NCBI GenBank assembly: GCA_965250275.1
Contig: OZ252297.1
Location: 4,278,001 to 4,342,000, forward strand
Reading direction: 5' to 3'
Length of the DNA stretch: 64,000 bases
From: G965250275 sp965250275
GTDB taxonomy: Bacteria; Pseudomonadota; Alphaproteobacteria; Rhodobacterales; Rhodobacteraceae
The notes below the pieces were generated by a model. That model did no database searches and had not been told where the DNA came from. It saw nothing but the letters and a program-made list of their open reading frames with translations. Positions 36,474 to 44,531 of the stretch are shown here, in pieces. Made by a program: the position numbers and the translations under genes. The number at the start of each line of letters is the position of its first letter. The first letter of the stretch is position 1.

Positions 36474-37867
36474 CAGCTCCGTCCTTTCAGCAAGGGCCTG
36501 ACATCCGAAATCGCGCCCGTCACGGCCGCGGCGGCAACCATGGCCGGCGACATCAAATGGGTGCGCGCGCCCCGGCCCTGTCGGCCCTTGAAGTTGCGGT
36601 TTGTGGTCGAGGCACAGCGCTTTCCGGCGGCCACCTGATCGCCGTTCATGCCCACACACATAGAGCAACCCGATGCCACCCATTCGAGCCCAGCCTCCTG
36701 GAAGATGCGATCCAGCCCCTCCTGCTCGGCCTGGACCTTCACGTTTGTGGACCCCGGCGATACCAACCCCGGCACCTTGGCGCGCCGTCCCGACAAGACG
36801 GCTGCGGCAGCTCGTAAGTCTTCGATGCGCCCATTGGTGCAAGATCCAATGAAGATCTGGTCTACAGGCGTTCCTTCCAGAGATTGGCCGGCGCGCAAGC
36901 CCATGTAGTCCAGCGATGCGCGGATGTGCTCGGCCTTATCTGCCGGAGCGCGGTCCGGGTCGGGGATCATCGCCGTGACCGGCAGCGCCTCTTCTGGACT
37001 GGTTCCCCATGTGACCGTGGGGGCGATCTGATCAGCATTCAGCACGACTTCCCGGTCGAACTCTGCATCGGGTGCACTGACAAGGCCTGACCAAACGTCG
37101 ACCGCTTGATCCCAGTCGGGGCCCTGTGGCGCGAAGGGACGTCCGCGCAAATACTCGAACGTCCGCTCGTCCGGCGCCACCATCCCACATCGCGCGCCTC
37201 CTTCGATGGAAAGGTTGCACAGCGTCATGCGCCCCTCCATTGACAATGCTCTGACCGCGCTGCCCGCATATTCGATTGCATGCCCCTGGGCGCCATCCGC
37301 TCCCAGTTGCGCAATCCAGTTCAACGCCATGTCCTTGGCTGACACACCCGGCCCCAGCACACCGTCGATTGTGATCCGCATTCGTTTCGGGCGGGTTTGC
37401 CAGATGGTCTGGGTGGCCAGAACATGCGCCACTTCGGTCGCCCCTACGCCGAAAGCCAGCGCTCCGAAAGCACCATGCGTGGACGTGTGACTGTCCCCGC
37501 AGTTCATGACAAGACCCGGCAATGTCAGCCCCTGCTCGGGTCCGATGACATGCACGATGCCTTGACGCGGATCATCCAGTCCAAACAGCCGGATGCCTTG
37601 CGCCGACGTGTTCTGTTCCAACGTTTCGATCATCCGCGCGATGGGCGCGGCAATGGCGCCGCGCCGCGTTGGGGCATAGTGATCGACGACACCGAAGGTC
37701 AGATCGGGCTCAGCGACCGGCAGTCCGCGTTCGGCCAGTTTGGCAAAGGCATGGTGGGAGCCTTCGTGAACAAAATGCCGGTCCACCCAAAGCAATGATG
37801 CACCATCCTCGCGGCGCAATATCTCGTGTGCACCCCAAACCTTCTCGAACATGGTTTGAGGCATCAT
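36473..37867 (-). CDS. LeuC-like large subunit of an aconitase-family hydro-lyase
   Basis: 464 residues; two tandem ATGs at 37862-37867 overlap the GntR stop. The 4Fe-4S ligands are present (GSCTNGRIEDLR and GCSMCVGMN), as are NCGDSHTSTHGAFGALAFG and ASTTNRNFKGRQGRG. Length and order match bacterial LeuC. With the LeuD-like subunit it should hydrate/dehydrate a diacid. It is co-transcribed with a GntR regulator, not with leuB, and neighbours a C-C lyase and hydantoinase genes, so I regard it as catabolic. Related pairs are known as maleate hydratase and dimethylmaleate hydratase. Confidence 0.88.
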   Translation of the reverse strand: MMPQTMFEKVWGAHEILRREDGASLLWVDRHFVHEGSHHAFAKLAERGLPVAEPDLTFGVVDHYAPTRRGAIAAPIARMIETLEQNTSAQGIRLFGLDDPRQGIVHVIGPEQGLTLPGLVMNCGDSHTSTHGAFGALAFGVGATEVAHVLATQTIWQTRPKRMRITIDGVLGPGVSAKDMALNWIAQLGADGAQGHAIEYAGSAVRALSMEGRMTLCNLSIEGGARCGMVAPDERTFEYLRGRPFAPQGPDWDQAVDVWSGLVSAPDAEFDREVVLNADQIAPTVTWGTSPEEALPVTAMIPDPDRAPADKAEHIRASLDYMGLRAGQSLEGTPVDQIFIGSCTNGRIEDLRAAAAVLSGRRAKVPGLVSPGSTNVKVQAEQEGLDRIFQEAGLEWVASGCSMCVGMNGDQVAAGKRCASTTNRNFKGRQGRGARTHLMSPAMVAAAAVTGAISDVRPLLKGRS

Positions 37868-38661
37868 GGGTTTTCTCCCGCACTGATCACCGGGGCCCAA
37901 TGGCGCGTTGCGCCCGCGCCAACGCGCGCGAGGGTCATGTCCAGCCTGAACAGATCTGGGCGATAGAGCGCAGAAAGGTATTCAACCCCACAACCCTCTG
38001 CGTCGCGCACCACCCTTTTGAGCCACAAGAGGGCGCTGCCAACCGATACACCCAGCGCCTCAGCCACATCCGGTGCCGCAAGAGTCGCGGTTACGGATTG
38101 ATCTGCGCTGGCGATCTTTACCCCGCTCCGTTCCAGCAAGCGGAAGAGGGGCGATGTGGCGAGATCAGCTTCGTCATACCCCTGCGCGATGTCTTCCGGA
38201 ACGTAGGTTGTGAGGTGAGAGAACGCGCGTCCTTCCGCCAGCCGGATCCGTGTCGCTTGTTGAACCCGTGCACCTGCCGACAGGCCCAAGGCTTCCGCCA
38301 CCGGCAATGGCGCCGCTCCGTATGAAAAAGAGAGCAGGCGCGCCGTGGTGTCCTGATCCATCTGTACAAGCTGTGGCATCAGACTGGCGAAGTCGGCCAC
38401 CATCTGGGCTGCCCCGCGATCGGCTGCGGTGACCACGGACCCTGCCCCGATGCGTTTTTCGATCAATCCGTCCTGGGCCAGAGCCTCCAATGCGCGGCGG
38501 ATCGTTACGCGAGACACGCCATGGTGCTGCGCCATTTTGGATTCGCCCGGCAGCAAGGTCCCGTCGGCCAGCGCGCCCCCCGCGATTTCGTCGCGCAGCA
38601 ACAAATAGACGCGGCGGGCTTTACCGCCTTCGGGCAATGGTACCTGTGTTCGTTCCGCCAA
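37864..38661 (-). CDS. GntR/HutC-family transcriptional regulator (UTRA domain)
   Basis: 265 residues from a TTG at 38659-38661. Winged-helix DNA-binding domain at about 12-80 (LLPGESKMAQHHGVSRVTIR, ALEALAQDGLIEKRIGAGS), then a UTRA ligand-binding domain to the end. UTRA regulators sense small metabolites and usually repress neighbouring catabolic genes. It is coupled to the LeuC/LeuD-like genes and divergent from the hydantoinase operon, 105 bases away, so it probably controls both through that gap. Confidence 0.87.
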   Translation of the reverse strand: MAERTQVPLPEGGKARRVYLLLRDEIAGGALADGTLLPGESKMAQHHGVSRVTIRRALEALAQDGLIEKRIGAGSVVTAADRGAAQMVADFASLMPQLVQMDQDTTARLLSFSYGAAPLPVAEALGLSAGARVQQATRIRLAEGRAFSHLTTYVPEDIAQGYDEADLATSPLFRLLERSGVKIASADQSVTATLAAPDVAEALGVSVGSALLWLKRVVRDAEGCGVEYLSALYRPDLFRLDMTLARVGAGATRHWAPVISAGENP

Positions 38662-38700
38662 ATCTCGGCCCCGAGTTTCAAAGTTCTCTTTAGATTGGCA

Positions 38701-38749
38701 GAAAACTGTTCTTTGCTCCAGTCAAAATCTGTTCTACAAAACATACAGA
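38701..38749. promoter_or_regulatory. Candidate operator/promoter between gntR and the hydantoinase operon
   Basis: The 105-base gap holds an inverted repeat TCTGT...ACAGA at 38728-38749 enclosing TGTTCTACA, close to the TGT-N-ACA half-site pattern bound by HutC-type GntR regulators. CTGTTCT occurs again 23 bases upstream (38706-38712). A weak promoter for the rightward operon (TTGCTC at 38713, TACAAA at 38735, 16-base spacing) would overlap the repeat. GGGAGG then lies 6 bases before the ATG at 38767. Prediction by eye only. Confidence 0.4.
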
Positions 38750-38766
38750 TTGGCGGGAGGATTGTA

Positions 38767-39321
38767 ATGCCGATTGTCGAAGCGAAGATCCTGCAAGGCT
38801 ACGCGCCGGAGGAAAAGCAGCGGCTATGCAAGGCGCTGACCGATGCGGTGCGCTTCGTGGTACCTGCGGATCCAGAAGCCGTGATTGTGATGCTGCATGA
38901 ACTGCCCGCAACCGACTATGCGCGCGGCGGTGAGCATCGCGCACCAGCCCCGGCCCGGCCAGATCCGAAATCCGTCGTGATGATGTATCTGCAGGCCATG
39001 GAAGCGCGAGACCTAGAACTTGCGCAGCAACAACTTGGCTCCGGTTTCGAGATGGTCTTCCCGGGAACAGGCCCGATGCACACGTTGGCCGAACTGATCG
39101 ACTGGGCGAAGCCGCGCTATCGGTTCGTCGCGAAGACCTATGACGCCATTGAGGCGTTTCAATCGGAGCGCACCATCGTCTACGCCCGCGGAACGCTCAA
39201 CGGGGAATGGCCGGATGGCACAGCTTTCAACGGGATCCGATTCATCGACCGGTTCGAACTGGAGGACGGTAAAATCGTGAGGCAAGACGTTTGGAATGAC
39301 ATTGCGGAGGTCCGGTCATGA
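38767..39321 (+). CDS. Fusion of a 4-oxalocrotonate-tautomerase-like domain and an NTF2/SnoaL-like domain
   Basis: 184 residues. Residues 1-60 look like a tautomerase: Pro2 right after Met (MPIVEAKILQGYAPEEKQ), the helix LCKALTDAVRFVV, and VIVMLHELPATDYARGG. After a Pro/Ala-rich linker, residues about 68-184 form a SnoaL/NTF2-like domain (VMMYLQAMEARDLELAQQQL, FIDRFELEDGKIVRQDVWND), a fold that can bind or isomerise small substrates. The strong GGGAGG site fixes the start so that Pro2 is free. First gene of the rightward operon; it may isomerise an enol or imine in the pathway. Confidence 0.8.
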   Translation: MPIVEAKILQGYAPEEKQRLCKALTDAVRFVVPADPEAVIVMLHELPATDYARGGEHRAPAPARPDPKSVVMMYLQAMEARDLELAQQQLGSGFEMVFPGTGPMHTLAELIDWAKPRYRFVAKTYDAIEAFQSERTIVYARGTLNGEWPDGTAFNGIRFIDRFELEDGKIVRQDVWNDIAEVRS

Positions 39322-41012
39322 GCACCGACATCGATCCGATCACCCTCGCAGTGCTTGCCGGGCGGATGGAGCAAATTGCCGATGAAATGGACGCCACGCT
39401 GTTTCGCGCGGCCTTCAATCCGATCATCGCCGAAGCGCATGATGCGTCGCATGGCCTTTATGACGCGGTGTCCGGCGACACGCTGGTTCAGGGCAAATCG
39501 GGTTTGCCGATCTTTGTGGGGGTGATGTCCTTTGCGGTGAAGGCCGTGATCGACAAAGCCGCGGAACGCGGCGATCTGGAAGACGGCGACATATATGTTT
39601 TCAATGACGCGCACATGGGTGGCACCCACCTGAGCGACATGCGCCTTGTCCGCCCCTATTTTCGCAACGGAGAACTCTTCTGCTATCTGGCCTCCGTCGG
39701 GCACTGGCACGATGTAGGCGGTGCTGTTCCCGGCAATTACAATCCGTCCGCGACCGAGGCCTTTCAGGAGGCGTTCATTCTGCCGCCTGTGAAGCTGGCC
39801 CGCGCCGGAGAGCTCCAACAGGACATCGTCGACATCCTTCTGCGCAACACCCGCCTGCCTCAATCCGCCATGGGCGATCTGAACGGTCAGCTGGGGGCGT
39901 TGGATCTGGGGGTGAAGCGGCTGGACGAGTTGCTGGACGAATATGGGGACGACACAGTCAGCGCGGCGCTGCAAGCCCTTGGCCACCGCGCCGAAGCCCT
40001 GATGCGGGCAGAGTTGAGCGAGTTGCCGGACGGGCGCTGGGAAGCGATGGATTACCTGGACAACGACGGCATCGCCGATGCAGCGATCCCGATAAAGGTT
40101 GCACTTGAAATCAAAAACGACCGTATAGTGCTGGATTTTTCCGGAACGGCACCCGTGACCGATGGCCCGGTGAACATCGCCCTGCCAACGGCCGTGGCCA
40201 CGGCTTATGTGGCGATCAAGCACATTTTTCCGGATCTGCCTGCCAATGCCGGCGTCATGCGCCCCATCGATGTGCGGGTTCCCGAGGGCTCGTTGCTGTC
40301 CGCGGAGTTTCCGGCGCCGGTGGGCGGATACACCGAGACCATCCTGCGCATGATAGATGTCATTTTTTCAGCTTTTGGGCAGGCCGCCCCAGAGCGCGTG
40401 GTGGCGAATGCCTACGGCACGATCAATGCGCTGTCGATCGCAGGCAAACGGGCCAACGGGCAAAGATGGGTGATGTTCAGCTTCTACGGCGGCGGCCATG
40501 GCGGATCGACGGAGTCCGATGGTCTGAACCACGGCAATGCACCGATTTCGACGGCAACCATACCTCCGATGGAAATCCTTGAGGCGGCCTACCCCGTGAT
40601 GTTCCGTGAATGGGCGTTGCGACCGGACAGTGGTGGAGCCGGCGCCCACCGCGGCGGACTTGGTGCGGTGTATGAGATCGAGTTGCTCGAAGAACAAGCC
40701 GAAGGTTTCCTGTTCGGGGAACGCGGTCGTTTTCCGCCTCAGGGTGCTGCGGGCGGGGACGTCGCAGCAATGAATCGGTTTTCCTTCGAACAGTCCGACG
40801 GCTGGCACGAACCGCCGCTCGCATCGAAAATGCTTGGCATTCAGCTGACCAAGGGGCAGGCCGTGCGGTTGGAAACGCCCGGCGGCGGCGGGTACGGTCC
40901 CGCCAGCCAGCGTGATCTGCACAAAATCGCGCGGGATGTGGCGATGGGGTACCTCACCCCCGAAAATGCCACCGAGACCTATGGCCCGGCATGGCAGGAG
41001 GTCCAGCCATGA
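39318..41012 (+). CDS. hyuB: Hydantoinase/oxoprolinase subunit B
   Basis: 564 residues, full-length HyuB. Conserved stretches: ITLAVLAGRMEQIADEM at the start, EAHDASHGLYDAVSG, NDAHMGGTHLSDM, and the C-terminal glycine-rich GGGGYGPASQRD. With HyuA it hydrolyses a cyclic amide or imide, in some members with ATP, and relatives include 5-oxoprolinase, N-methylhydantoinase, caprolactamase and ketone carboxylases. Coupled by ATGA to the genes on each side. Confidence 0.9.
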   Translation: MSTDIDPITLAVLAGRMEQIADEMDATLFRAAFNPIIAEAHDASHGLYDAVSGDTLVQGKSGLPIFVGVMSFAVKAVIDKAAERGDLEDGDIYVFNDAHMGGTHLSDMRLVRPYFRNGELFCYLASVGHWHDVGGAVPGNYNPSATEAFQEAFILPPVKLARAGELQQDIVDILLRNTRLPQSAMGDLNGQLGALDLGVKRLDELLDEYGDDTVSAALQALGHRAEALMRAELSELPDGRWEAMDYLDNDGIADAAIPIKVALEIKNDRIVLDFSGTAPVTDGPVNIALPTAVATAYVAIKHIFPDLPANAGVMRPIDVRVPEGSLLSAEFPAPVGGYTETILRMIDVIFSAFGQAAPERVVANAYGTINALSIAGKRANGQRWVMFSFYGGGHGGSTESDGLNHGNAPISTATIPPMEILEAAYPVMFREWALRPDSGGAGAHRGGLGAVYEIELLEEQAEGFLFGERGRFPPQGAAGGDVAAMNRFSFEQSDGWHEPPLASKMLGIQLTKGQAVRLETPGGGGYGPASQRDLHKIARDVAMGYLTPENATETYGPAWQEVQP

Positions 41013-43075
41013 GCACGATGATCGGCGTCGACGTTGGAGGGACGTTCACGGATGTGTTCGTTCTGGACGAAGACGCAGGAACAGCCCGCGTTGCTAAGGT
41101 TCCAACGACGCGTCCGGACCAGTCAGGTGGTTTTCTGGATGGCATCGCGCGGCAGGTTTCGGATCTGTCCGGGGTCGCGACTGTGGTGCATGGAACGACC
41201 GCAGGCACTAATGCGCTTTTGGAGCGCAAAGGGGCGCAGGTTGGCATCATCACCACCCAAGGGCTGCGCGATGTTCTGGAAATGCGCAGACGCGACCGTC
41301 CGAGGACATGGGGACTGCGCGGCGATTTTGAACCTGTGGTGCCCCGCAATTTGCGGCTTGAGGTGCCCGAACGAACGCTGGCTGACGGTACCATTCGCAC
41401 ACCGGTTGACCTGGACACCGTGCGGCAAGCGGCGCAGGCGTTGATTGATCAGGGATGCATGGCCGTTGCGGTGTTGTTTGCAAACGCCTACGCAAACCCG
41501 GCCAATGAAACTGCCGCGTTGAAAGTCGTGCGGGACATGTGGCCAAACGCCCATGTCTCCTGCTCTGCCGAAATCCTGCCCGAAATCCGGGAATTTGAGC
41601 GGTTCTCGACCGCTGCTCTGAATGCATATCTGCAACCCGAAGTGTCCGGTTACACCGCCCGCCTCGACGCTGCGTTACGCGGCGACGGGTTCGCCGGGGA
41701 GTTCCTGATTGTGCAGTCCAACGGTGGTGTCATGGGCACAGACACCGCTTGTCGCCTGCCAATCCGCACGGCCCTGAGTGGTCCGGCTGCCGGGGTTATC
41801 GCGGCGGGTTACATCGCGGAGACAGCAGGCTTTCCGGATGTAATCACCGGCGACATGGGCGGGACAAGCTTCGACGTGTCCCTGATTTCCGGTGGTCACA
41901 CGGTGCTGAGCCCGCAGACTTCTATCGATTTCGGCATGGTCGTGCGGGCCCCGATGATCGAAATCACAACGATTGGTGCGGGCGGCGGCTCCATTGCCTG
42001 GGTGGACAAGGGGGGCCTGCTCAACATCGGACCGGAAAGCGCGGGTTCCGATCCGGGGCCAGTGGCCTACGGTTTGGGCAACGACCGTCCGACGGTGACG
42101 GATGCCAACGTGGTGCTGGGGCGTATCGACCCGGCCAGCCCGATCGGTGGCGAGTTGACACGACTGGATGTGGAAGCGGCCGCAAAGGCAATTGATCAGC
42201 ATGTCGGAATGCCTCTTGGGCTGGACACTTTCGCAGCCGCGGAGGCTATTCTGCGGGTCGCCAATTCACGCATGGCCGGCGCTATCCGGCTGGTTAGCAT
42301 CGAACGGGGTTTTGATCCCAAACGCTTTGCCTTCATGCCATTTGGCGGCGGCGGCGCGCTGCACGCCGGTGCGATGCTGGCCGAGGTGGGGATTGGCCGG
42401 GCCATCGTGCCGCGATATCCCGGCGTGACCAGCGCTATGGGATGTGTCATCGCCGATATGCGACAGGACTTTGTACAAACAATCAACACGTTGACTGCCA
42501 ACATGGATACTGTGGCCTTGGGCGATGTGATGCAAAGCCACGTGACCCAAGGCAACGCTCTTTTGGAGGCCTCGGGTGGCCGCTTTGACGCCCGCGATAC
42601 CGTGTTCGAGCTTGATATGGCTTATGTCGGGCAGACCCATACCGTCGCCGTGCCGATTCCGGTCAAGGTCGAGGGAGAGCATGTCACGCCACCCAGCGTT
42701 GGCGAAATCGAAGGCGCTTTTGACCAGGCGTACAAGGAGACCTACGGACGCCTTCTGAAGGGTGGCGTGCGCCGGGTGATGAACCTGCGCAGCGCTGTCA
42801 TCGGCAAACGCCCGAAATTCGATCTCAGCACGCTTGCACCGACCACATCCAACTCATCCGACGACGCTCGAAGAGGATCGCGCCCTGTCCATTTCGGTGA
42901 CGCTTGGCACGATACCGCACTCTATGATCGATTGGCGCTGCCAGTCGGCGCGCGCATCGCCGGTCCGGCCATTCTGGTTCAACCTGACACGACAGTCCTG
43001 ATCGAGCCCGGATTGATCGGGACGGTTGATGCCTATGGGAACACGGTGATCACCGCAGCGGGGAGAACTTCATGA
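41009..43075 (+). CDS. hyuA: Hydantoinase/oxoprolinase subunit A
   Basis: 688 residues from the ATG at 41009 (ATGA with hyuB); six further codons upstream are open but overlap more. Actin-like ATPase fold: IGVDVGGTFTDVFVLDED, HGTTAGTNALLERKGA, GDMGGTSFDVSLI and MPFGGGGALHAG. An ATP-using ring-opening enzyme with HyuB is likely, the ATP-binding elements being intact. The specific cyclic substrate is unknown; its neighbours suggest a nitrogen heterocycle. Confidence 0.9.
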   Translation: MSTMIGVDVGGTFTDVFVLDEDAGTARVAKVPTTRPDQSGGFLDGIARQVSDLSGVATVVHGTTAGTNALLERKGAQVGIITTQGLRDVLEMRRRDRPRTWGLRGDFEPVVPRNLRLEVPERTLADGTIRTPVDLDTVRQAAQALIDQGCMAVAVLFANAYANPANETAALKVVRDMWPNAHVSCSAEILPEIREFERFSTAALNAYLQPEVSGYTARLDAALRGDGFAGEFLIVQSNGGVMGTDTACRLPIRTALSGPAAGVIAAGYIAETAGFPDVITGDMGGTSFDVSLISGGHTVLSPQTSIDFGMVVRAPMIEITTIGAGGGSIAWVDKGGLLNIGPESAGSDPGPVAYGLGNDRPTVTDANVVLGRIDPASPIGGELTRLDVEAAAKAIDQHVGMPLGLDTFAAAEAILRVANSRMAGAIRLVSIERGFDPKRFAFMPFGGGGALHAGAMLAEVGIGRAIVPRYPGVTSAMGCVIADMRQDFVQTINTLTANMDTVALGDVMQSHVTQGNALLEASGGRFDARDTVFELDMAYVGQTHTVAVPIPVKVEGEHVTPPSVGEIEGAFDQAYKETYGRLLKGGVRRVMNLRSAVIGKRPKFDLSTLAPTTSNSSDDARRGSRPVHFGDAWHDTALYDRLALPVGARIAGPAILVQPDTTVLIEPGLIGTVDAYGNTVITAAGRTS

Positions 43076-43674
43076 GCACGTTTGACCCCAAACGCACGGC
43101 CCTCCTGACAATCGACCTGCAGAACGATTTCCTGCATCCCGAGGGCGCCTATGGCCGCGCGGGTCAAGGTGCCGACGCCATCACGGCGCTTCCAGCAAGG
43201 GTGAAACCGGTGGCCGACGCGCTGCGGGCGCAGGGGGGCACCTATGTCTCGGCCCAGTTCACGCTTGTCCCCGGACCGGGCGGTGCGCCTCTAATTGCAC
43301 CCCATCTCAAAACCCTGCGGCCCTTCCTCACGACAGGGGACTTTGCGCCGGGACAGTTTGGACACGATCTGGTCGAGGCCCTGTCTCCGGCCGACTATAC
43401 CATCGAGAAAGTGGCCTATTCCGCCTTCTATCAAACCCGGCTGGAATACATCCTGCGCGCGTTGGACATCGACACGCTGATCATTGGCGGGATCGTCACG
43501 AATGGCGGCGTTGCCAGTACAGTGCGCGACGCCCACTTGCGCAACATTCACACCATATTGCTCAGCGACGGCTGTGCGGCGTTCAAAGACGACGTGCATG
43601 ATGCCACGCTGATTTCCTTGGGAACGGTGACCCAGGTCAAAACCTGCGCCGAGGTGCTGGAGATGTTGTCATGA
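43072..43674 (+). CDS. Isochorismatase-fold hydrolase lacking the cysteine nucleophile
   Basis: 200 residues. The fold is clear: Asp15 in LLTIDLQNDF, Lys113 in YTIEKVAYSAF, and the cis-peptide region LIIGGIVTN. In cysteine hydrolases (nicotinamidase, RutB, N-carbamoylsarcosine amidase) the next residues are VTNxCVEST; here they are VTNGGVAST, so Gly146 replaces the catalytic Cys. True isochorismatases also lack the Cys, so this protein may hydrolyse a vinyl-ether-like bond or an imine instead of an amide, or be non-catalytic. Coupled by ATGA to hyuA and to the lyase gene. Confidence 0.85.
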   Translation: MSTFDPKRTALLTIDLQNDFLHPEGAYGRAGQGADAITALPARVKPVADALRAQGGTYVSAQFTLVPGPGGAPLIAPHLKTLRPFLTTGDFAPGQFGHDLVEALSPADYTIEKVAYSAFYQTRLEYILRALDIDTLIIGGIVTNGGVASTVRDAHLRNIHTILLSDGCAAFKDDVHDATLISLGTVTQVKTCAEVLEMLS

Positions 43675-44531
43675 GCCTGGCGCACCGCTTGTCACAACCG
43701 CAAATCCTCACTGCTCCGGGGGTTTATGATGGCCTTACCGCAGCACTTGCAGAGCAGGCCGGTTTCGAAGCGCTTTACCTTTCTGGTGCGGCGGTCGCCT
43801 ACACGCGGCTGGGTCGTCCCGACATCGGATTGACCTCGGTCACAGAGATGGCTGAAACGATGGCGCTGATCCGTGATCGCACCGATTTGCCCGTGATCAT
43901 TGATGCCGACACTGGATTCGGAAATGCGCTGAACGCGCAGCGCACCATGCGGCTCTATGAGCGCGCCGGGGCCAATGCCTTGCAAGTCGAGGATCAGACT
44001 TACCCCAAACGCTGCGGGCATCTGTCCGAAAAGACTTTGATTGGCGCCGAAGAGATGGGCGGAAAAATCGCAGCCATGGCCGATGCGCGCCGTGATAAGG
44101 GCACGCTGATCGTCGCCCGCACGGATGCTGTTGCTGTCGAGGGCTTTGACGCCGCGGTCGAGCGTGCGGAGCAGTATGTCGAAGCCGGTGCAGACGTGCT
44201 GTTCGTGGAGGCGCCGCAGAGCGAAGAGCAACTGTCCCAAGTGGCCGATCAGCTTGGCGCAAAGGCACCGCTCTTGGCCAACATGGTCGAAGGTGGGGCC
44301 ACACCTCTGCGCACCGCCGCCGATCTCCAGGCCATGGGGTTCTCGATCGTAATCTTTCCTGGCGGGATTGTGCGCGCGTTGGCGTGCTGCGCCGAACAGT
44401 ACTTTCGGAGCCTGCAATCGCATGGCACGAATGCGCCGTTCTATGATCGCATGTTTGATTTTGACGCGCTGAACCAGCGTCTGGGTACGAGCGACCTGTT
44501 GGCGCAGGGAAAACGTTATGACGCCGGATAA
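43671..44531 (+). CDS. Isocitrate lyase/PEP mutase-superfamily C-C lyase
   Basis: 286 residues, TIM barrel. Mg-binding IIDADTGFGNA, and the lyase loop PKRCGHLSEK with the catalytic Cys, which separates lyases (2-methylisocitrate lyase, 2,3-dimethylmalate lyase, petal-death type) from PEP mutase. It should cleave a 2-hydroxy-diacid (malate-like) to a 2-keto acid and an acid. Together with the LeuC/D-like hydratase this makes the hydrate-then-cleave pair seen in dimethylmaleate metabolism. ATGA overlap upstream; 14-base overlap with the flavoprotein gene downstream. Confidence 0.87.
   Translation: MSLAHRLSQPQILTAPGVYDGLTAALAEQAGFEALYLSGAAVAYTRLGRPDIGLTSVTEMAETMALIRDRTDLPVIIDADTGFGNALNAQRTMRLYERAGANALQVEDQTYPKRCGHLSEKTLIGAEEMGGKIAAMADARRDKGTLIVARTDAVAVEGFDAAVERAEQYVEAGADVLFVEAPQSEEQLSQVADQLGAKAPLLANMVEGGATPLRTAADLQAMGFSIVIFPGGIVRALACCAEQYFRSLQSHGTNAPFYDRMFDFDALNQRLGTSDLLAQGKRYDAG

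Noticed and set aside
35883..37867. Leucine-biosynthesis leuCD
   Set aside because: The LeuD active-site loop is changed and the context is catabolic; kept as LeuCD-like without gene symbols.
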